From the NCBI RefSeq assembly GCF_027943255.1, contig NC_072895.1, forward strand, positions 49,936,001 to 50,000,000: a stretch of 64,000 nucleotides of DNA. Reading direction: 5' to 3'. Below are positions 57,184 to 64,000 of the stretch, piece by piece (position 1 is the first letter of the stretch; every line of letters begins with the position of its first letter). Source of the stretch: Anastrepha obliqua. Lineage: Eukaryota; Arthropoda; Insecta; Diptera; Tephritidae. A program made the position numbers and the translations under genes. The notes beneath the pieces were generated by a model that was given only the letters and a program-made list of their open reading frames with translations, ran no database searches and had not been told where the DNA came from.

Positions 57184-60087
57184 GAAAACCCTTTCGAATA
57201 TTAAAACAAAAGCGCATCAAAATGTATTAAAAACTCGATGAGTTATCATGCAGAGCGTGCCGGAAAAAGCAGCTTAGTAACGGCCAGCTGCCTCAAATGA
57301 AAAACAGCTACCTGTGCGCATCAAACTCTCGTCGGGCAGTTACATTTTCTACCATAACTTTATATCTATGGAGAATTTGTTACAATCGACTTCCACGCCT
57401 AAAGCCATAAGGAATAATAATCTGTAAAAAATTAAAATCGATGTTTTGAAAATTCTGGACGTATATAATCCCTTAATTAATGGTGCATGTGTTCCAGGTA
57501 ATCCTTTAATTTTGAAGCAGTATTTGGAGAGGCAGAACACTCGAGTGAACTTAACTTAAGGGATTTAAGTGCTGAAAATCGCGGGATTAGTTATATGAAC
57601 CCCAGAATAATGTAAAAATTTGTTTCTGCTAGTTCATGTAAAAAATTTTCGAATTATTTGGATAGAAGTCTTGGTGAAAGAAATATTAAATTACTTAAAA
57701 TTATAAAAAAAGACTATAGGCCATCTGGCTTTTTTTTAAATATTATTTTCACAGTATTGCACAACATCTAAGTACACATTCTCATCGCTATTGCGTGTGG
57801 CTTTTTTATACTCCGTTAGTCCCGATTTTTTGGCTTGCCTCAACTTAGTCAAGTAAATGCATTTTATAATTAACTAGTTTAAATTAAAATTAAATATATT
57901 TAGTCCTCTAAACAATCTAAAAGACAATGGCTGGTAGGAATAAATGTTCTCACGCAATAACTGTTAAAGCTCGCTTCTTGTATACTATGAATCAATTAAC
58001 ACTCGGTTCTTAGGACCAGTCAAAATGACTGGCCTTCCAATTTAAATTCAAAACTCTTGCTGCGTGTAATATTATTATTCCACCTATTTTGTCACTTTTA
58101 AAGGTAAATAAAGGCTGAAAGTCTTGTTAACCACTTCTTTTAAAGGCCAGGCACTTTGACTGCAGTTGGATGAAATAAGTATATTCAAACAGCTGGTAAA
58201 TCTAGTGTTAAAGCATGCCTTCTCATTTATGACTTAATGGCATTAGACAGTGTCGGTTGTCGTACGAAAAATAGTTACAAACTACAAGGCTGAAATATTA
58301 CATGCTAATGCAAATTTCGACGCCATAAATACATTTTTGGTATCCTTCTAAAAACCGTCGAGTTGGTTTTTGCTACAGTTTAGTTACTGACATCAGAGTT
58401 TTCTAACGCAATATGTCATTATTCTTGTCTTGAGAAGGTCTATATTGCACTTTCATGTTATTTGGGATCCAAACTCATTTCACATAATTTTGCCATTTTT
58501 TCAGGGTGGTACCCCATAAATTATCCCTTTTCCGACAGTAAACTCATTAGTCTCAAATTCATTAGAAGCTTGCGTTTGTCTAAACTCCTAAACAAAAACA
58601 CTACGAAAGTAGTATTTCATATTTAAAACAACAATTTTTCTCATCTCAATTTCAGGTAATTGAATGTTACTCATACGCTAAGTCATACCCTCTCGTTAAT
58701 CTCTCTTTATCAGGTGTTCTTCCAAATAAGAAAGTTGTATTTAAACAAAAATACTCAACATAGTAAGCCACCACTAATCTTCAATGTTGTCACATTTGAA
58801 TAATAAATATTTACACACCCACAAACAAATAAATGGCATATGTTTATACCTATAACTTGACACGAAGGTCATCACTGGAAAGTTCAGAAGCTTGTGTGAT
58901 TCATTCTTAACATTCTACGTCTCTCAATTGGACTGCTGCGTTGACATGGTGACAAAGAAATTCTATTAGGTAGCCAGGTAAATACTTTGTGGGCGAAGCA
59001 AATGAAGATGTAACAAATATTTTCCAAGGACATCTGAGTGCAACTTACCGCATTTAAATAGGTAAGCCATTAACAAAGTTCGTTTTGGTAGTATGGGGGA
59101 AAAAATAACTTCTCTTTGGCATTGGCAGTCGTATTTAATTTCTTCAGTCTGCAACAGACCGTAAAACATTAATTAATTTGCTCTGTATATGAATCCGACA
59201 AATAAGCGTAAGGAGAGAATAATATTTGTGAATATTTTATTTGTGCGTATATGACGTTAAAGAATCGTTCGGCTGAAAATTCAACAAAAATTAAATATTG
59301 AGTTCGCTGTAGAACGAGAAGCGAATACATATGAAATTAATAAAGCTTCCAGAAGCAAGATCTTTTTAATATAAATAATAAATTGGCTCGAGATGAAGTT
59401 CCTTTTAAGCGTAAAAAACATTAAAATTATTATTAAATTAAGAAAAAAGTAGATGGTTTTGCGTTCACTGTAGCTATATGCTCTAAACTACTTGGTGGTG
59501 GTTTAACCTTTTTCTGTCAAAAAAGGAACGTAACTGCGAAATTCAAAAGTTTATCCCACATTCATGATTGAAGAAACTTTTTCCAAGCAAAGATTTTACT
59601 TCTTGTTCTTATTTTCTTTACTTTTGATTTTTAGAGAAGCCTTATTATTGAGCTTGGGTCTCTTGATCCCACCTTGATCAGCACCCCTCGTGCGTACATC
59701 AGTAGTGGCAGAGCATTGCTCAACTAAGTGCCGTGCAGTGTTGCTTCCTATGCCGATTTGCCATAAGAATTTGCAAAAGGGCGAACACTTAAACTAAAAT
59801 CAAATTCCTCCGTTAACTCTTTACTACACTGCATTGTATGAACTTTGCATTATTATTAATATATTATTTCTTTTTTTATTGTGCTGTGCAGTGTAATCAA
59901 ATTCTAAAAATTATTTAACCCTTTATTGCATGAATTAATAAACCATTGAAAAAAAAATTCTTAGCGTTTGGAACTGGTGTTATTTATATTGTATATCAAT
60001 AAGATATACGCATATTAAAAGAAAAATAACGGAAAAGTTGCATACATATTATATATAAATTTTTTATATATATTTTTTATTATAAAG
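57184..60087. other. Long spacer, no gene recognised
   Basis: AT-rich sequence. The frames at 57349-57540 and 58966-59169 (minus) show no known motif. Confidence 0.5.
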
Positions 60088-60185
60088 TAAAGAGTCTTCC
60101 AATAACAGGTGTTACAGGTGAATGGATTGCGCTATCGAGAGATGACTAACGATTTTTATGGCCGAGAGATGACTAACAATTTTTT
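60088..60185 (+). mobile_element. Scrap of the short mariner-like element
   Basis: GAGTCTTCCAATAACAGGTG (terminal repeat) is followed by GGTGAATGGATTGCGCTATC and GAGAGATGACTAAC, exactly as in the complement of 40343-40270. A 20-bp part (GGCCGAGAGATGACTAAC) is repeated at 60161-60178. Confidence 0.8.
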
Positions 60186-60878
60186 TTATTTTATAGACAA
60201 TTATTTTGCGTTTTCTTATTGCTAAATATAGATTTGCTGGATTATAAAAGTTTGAATTATTTTAACATATAACATTTAATGTGGAAATAAAGTTGAATCT
60301 AAACGGCAATATTATGTGCGGGCCCATATGCAATAAACGGTATAGGTTGAATCCTTTTATCATCATTAAGAAAACTTAAAGATAAAATTAATTATTTTTA
60401 ACTTCTCCAGCCCTTGTAATATTTCAGGGCAAATCCAAACAATTTTGTGGTGCATTAGATAAACGGCAGGCTCACATTTGCCAAGCGAATTTCGTTGGAA
60501 TTGGGATTAGCACTTGAGTAGACGGCTTAGGACATTTTACCTTCTCCTACTGTTGAGGGAGAGTTAAGGCGGTACATGGAATATTAATTAATATCTCTAT
60601 TGGAGTGGGTAAAACATGAGCATGTGTGCATGCATTGAATTATTACTTTACTGCTGGACTCTCCTTACTGGCGTAGGTGTAGGATTAGCAACACGCCTTG
60701 CATATATATCTATCACAATAATGTATTGTTGACCATTTGCTTGCTACCTTAATAAAAACGGCTTAAGTGTTTTACCCTTATTAGGGTGAAACGATAGTAT
60801 AAAGAAATTTTTAAGCATTAATACAAATTATTATATACCTTCTGCTCAAATATGAATGAGACGGTATCAATAAAACGG
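60186..60878. other. Spacer without recognisable gene
   Basis: AT-rich sequence; no motif recognised. Confidence 0.45.
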
Positions 60879-61154
60879 TCCGCGGATGACATATGGCAAA
60901 AATAAATTTTTTGATTTCTGGTAGGACTGTTATAAGCTTACATGGCAAATTGTTGGAATAACAAAATTTCAAACAAATTCTTTGTTCAACTTTAATTTCC
61001 ATCATTAAATTCGAAGAACACACTCGAGCTTGACTTGTTTACAGTAGCACAGAAAACAAACTATGTGACATATCACACTGAAATTTGCCATGTAAGCTTA
61101 TAACAGTCCTACCAAAAAACAAAAAATTTATTTTTGTCATATGTCATCCGCGGA
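60879..61154. mobile_element. MITE with arms of about 75 bp
   Basis: The left arm starts TCCGCGGATGACATATGGCA (60879) and includes TAGGACTGTTATAAGCTTAC. The right arm (about 61080-61154) is its inverted copy, ending GTCATATGTCATCCGCGGA. The inner 120 bp is unique. It lies just upstream of the piggyBac-like frame. Confidence 0.85.
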
Positions 61155-61212
61155 GTAAAAAATGTAAAATAAGCAACAATGTAAACATATACTAATTTTT
61201 TTTATTATGCAG

Positions 61213-62877
61213 GCTAACTGAGAAACAGCGAGAATCATATATACAATCTTTATTTGATGAAATTTGTGACGATGACGCTCCCTATGACTTTGACTCAGAA
61301 GATGAAGAAGAAATTCAATACAATGACATTGAAATTGCTGATGACGATGCTGAAGTTTCGCAAAGTGCCGCAGAAGTATTACCTGATTATGCGGACTATG
61401 AGGATGATGAAGAAGACGATGAAGAAGAAGAAGTAGAAGAAAATAATGAATTACCTGCTAGTGGCGAAAAATTTGTTGCACGTGATGGTACTGAGTGGAT
61501 GAAAGAACCAAATGTAAGTCGTCAGGTACTCAGACAAAATATTATAAGAGAACGTTCTAAACCAGCTAGATGCACTGAAATGTTGTCAATAGAGCAAACA
61601 TTCAAATTTTTCATGAACGTTGAAAGGGCTGATATAATTATGCGCCACACAAATAAGTTAGCAAAAGAAACTTATAATGCTTACAACAATGTCAAGTCAT
61701 GGACGCCTGTGTCAATAACAGAGCTGTATGCATTTTTTGGCATACTTATTATGACTGGTGCGAACCATACCAATGGAGAACATGTTCGAGATTTATGGAG
61801 CGTCAAAAACTATACTTTATATCGCGCCACAATAATCTTGCTGCACATAACAAGCCCAGCTCATGCTTGACGATTGATGAACAATTATTTCCTTACCGTG
61901 GACGCACACGGTTTACGCAGTACATACCGTCAAAACCTACTAAATGCCTGCGATGCCACAAATGCATATCCACTGCATGGACGAATATCCTGGCCAAGCA
62001 GAAACTGGTAGGGAAACGAACCAAGGCGAACGAGTGGTGAAGGATTTGTCTGCCAAATACCAAGGAAGTGGCCGAAACATTACAATGGACAATTTTTTTA
62101 CGACCTTGCCGGTTGCAGAACTGCTTCTCACCTGGAAACTCACGATCGTTGGAACTTTGCGCAAAAACAAATCATATATTCCTCAAGAAATGAAGCAGAA
62201 CAAAAACAGGACAATTGGTTCAACGACATTTGGCTTCAAAAATAATGTGACAATGTGCTCTTATGTTCCCAAAAAAAAATAAAGCAGTAATTTTGCTTTC
62301 GACCATGCATAATGATGCTGAAATAGCTGACAGTGGGAAACCTGAAATAATTGAATATTATAATCGTACCAAAGGTGGTGTTGATCGAATGGACCAAATG
62401 TTTCCGGAATATCCAACACAAAGACAAACAAAACGATGGCCACTAGCGATGTTCTTCAACATGTTGGACATTACAGCTCTTGCAGCCTACATTGTCTACG
62501 ATTTGAATAACCCTATGTTGCCTTGGAGAACAAACAACAAGCGTAAGCAGATCCTGCCCAGCTTGGCTGGAGCATTGTGTATGCCCGTTATTGAAGCCAG
62601 AGCCATAAATCGTCAAGTGACGCGAAATTTTTCGACTAAAATTGCTATTGAAGCATCTTTCAACCGACCGCTGGAATCAATGGGGTCAACAGCAGCATCA
62701 ACATCTGCCGCAGCGCGCACGCCAAAACCTGTGTCCGGATCTTGCTATTTATGTTACGCACAAGAAGAAAAACGCCGTAGAAAAACCAGAAAGCTGTGCG
62801 CCAAATGTAAGAAGCCAATGTGTCTTGAACATTCGGTCACATCAACAAATTGCTCTATTTGCCATGATTTTCCTTAG
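61213..62877 (+). pseudogene. piggyBac-like transposase pseudogene
   Basis: A TTATTATGCAG acceptor-like site (AG at 61211-61212) precedes an open acidic N-terminus (61213-61490; EDDEEDDEEEEVEENNELP). Then come WMKEPNVSRQ and SIEQTFKFFM, WTPVSITELYAFFGILIMTG (DDE_Tnp_1_7 domain), the first catalytic Asp in CLTIDEQLFPYRGRTRFTQY, the second in RNITMDNFFTTLPVAELL, and the third in GGVDRMDQMF. The C-terminal Cys-rich domain has CYLCYAQEEKRRRKTRKLCA and CKKPMCLEHSVTSTNCSICH. Lesions: a deletion with frame change near 61830, frame changes near 61950 and in the A run at 62270-62279. It cannot make a whole enzyme, though all catalytic Asp survive in pieces. Confidence 0.9.
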
Positions 62878-63014
62878 ATATAAGATGCATTTTTATAATT
62901 TTTATAATAAAAGTCAATAATATAATGTGTGAAATTAATATTTTTAATTTTTCAAATAAAAAAATAATATAAAAAATGTTTTTTTTTTTATTATTATGAG
63001 GATTTTTACTATTG

Positions 63015-63239
63015 AGGTACAAACGTATCCCGGGTGTGTGTTTACGTATTATATAATGTATTTGGAAGGCTGTAGCTCCTGAACCAATGGTCCGATCTGG
63101 TTCAAATTTTTAATTTGAACTCAAAACTAAATAATCTTCCTTCCGAAGTTAGCGGTATAGAGGTATAGCGGTTCAAAAGTTACAACACTTCAAAGTTGAA
63201 GTGGATACATTTGTACCCGGGTGTATGTTCTAGGGTTAA
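63015..63239 (+). repeat. piggyBac-like 3' end with TTAA
   Basis: CCCGGGTGTATGTTCTAGGG ends at 63235 and is followed by TTAA (63236-63239). An internal related block (CCCGGGTGTGTGTTTACG) lies at 63031-63048. CCCTAG ends and TTAA targets are known for piggyBac. No matching left end was found. Confidence 0.7.
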
Positions 63240-64000
63240 GGAGGCTGGGAAGAGTAGATTACAGCTGAGCTCATAGAGATAAAGTTAGCATCGACAAGCC
63301 CTTTCAATTTCAGCCGCAGTCTCCATTTTGTGTTCCGCTCCTTCCAACCTTATTTTAATTTTAGGTACAAAATCCTACATGATTAACAAGAACCAAAATT
63401 GTGGTGAATTACTTACCAATAACGCTCCTAATCTAGCGGGGAATCCTACTAGTCGGCACTGCAAAACCTTGTTGCTAGGATAGAGCAGCCATCGGCAGAA
63501 GGGACTACGCTATGGGCATCTTTTTGGATATAGAGGGGACTTTTGGTAATGCTACTTCGACAGTATGTGCAGCTCTGCCAGCAGACATGGTGTAGACACA
63601 AATTAATTGTCAATAGGTCCAACTGTCATAGTTATTTAACGCAGTGTATAATTTTTTCACAGCACAGGATTATAATTTACAACTGCATTTAATATTAGGT
63701 GTAAGATTGCTCAATTCTTTTTTGGTTTTTTGTTTCCTGAAGAGAAAACAAAAACATTTTGTAAAAGAAACAATTCCTACTAAGGGCGCAAGATAAATCA
63801 CCTATCGGCAGATTTATAACTTTCGAAAATGGAATCGTCCCTCAGCCATATTTAACACTTGTGAACTCGACAGTTGCAGAATGGAAGCAGACAAGCAGTG
63901 GAGCGCGTAAAGGTAAAAAAATAGAGATTTCCATTACTCCAAATCATTTTTTTTATTTAGTAAAAAAGTTATACTTACCTATGTAACAACCACCTTGCAC
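63240..64000. other. Spacer to window end, no gene recognised
   Basis: Mixed composition; no repeat or coding motif recognised. Confidence 0.45.

Noticed and set aside
59917..59940. TTAACCCTTTATTGCATG as the left end of the piggyBac-like element
   Set aside because: Only CCCT agrees with the right end (CCCTAGAAC); the distance and intervening elements make it unsafe.
61254..61436. Separate Lys/Met-rich small frame
   Set aside because: Out-of-frame reading of the acidic N-terminus of the piggyBac-like transposase.
1..64000. CRISPR array, operons, bacterial-type terminators or origins
   Set aside because: The window is eukaryotic (introns, LINEs, SINEs, mariner); its repeats do not have the direct-repeat and spacer layout.

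Overview
This is animal nuclear DNA made almost entirely of transposable elements. I found no ordinary host gene, no true tRNA or rRNA gene and no CRISPR array. The element mix is errantivirus, mariner, Tc1, hAT, piggyBac, CMC-type elements, Jockey/I-like LINEs and tRNA-derived SINEs. With AT-rich spacers rich in poly(A)/poly(T), this suggests a higher fly. The most repeated SINE (clearest at 42742-43019) looks to me like one common in tephritid fruit flies, but that is recall and was not searched.

Layout. 1-8.1 kb: a dead LINE reverse transcriptase (minus), a broken DDE transposase, a cluster of tRNA-like SINEs and shuffled duplications, a LINE 3' end, and a nearly full-length mariner with an open but catalytically broken transposase. 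10.05-18.36 kb: a complete minus-strand errantivirus (gypsy group) with gag, pol and env. Its two 402-bp LTRs read as identical, and it has a TAAA target duplication, a tRNA-Lys-type primer site, a polypurine tract and three 82-bp repeats in the leader. It is the youngest and best preserved object here. 19.8-21.2 kb: a deleted mariner-like element with an 859-bp foldback element inside it. 24.2-25.5 kb: a decayed Tc1-like element. 25.9-27.9 kb: a 1998-bp element with arms of about 497 bp, a TAA target duplication and a transposase N-terminus. 28.7-30.1 kb: a long GGTAAT-type satellite. 31.1-35.4 kb: SINE, LINE tail, then a broken hAT transposase. 36.2-44.5 kb: more DDE, LINE and SINE debris. 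45.9-47.5 kb: a TTAA-flanked inverted-repeat element carrying a LINE. 48.9-51.7 kb: a second CMC-type element with 527-bp arms and a transposase of the same family. 54-63.2 kb: simple repeats, LINE scraps, two small MITE-like elements and a piggyBac-like pseudogene. The rest is AT-rich spacer.

How it fits together. Only the errantivirus looks able to make all its proteins. Gag and Pol overlap in a -1 arrangement. Env appears to come from a spliced RNA whose 23-nt first coding exon lies upstream of gag: the donor at 17541 and acceptor at 11942 join in phase to give 499 codons plus a stop. The DNA transposons and LINEs are inactivated by specific lesions listed below, and nesting gives a relative order of insertion.
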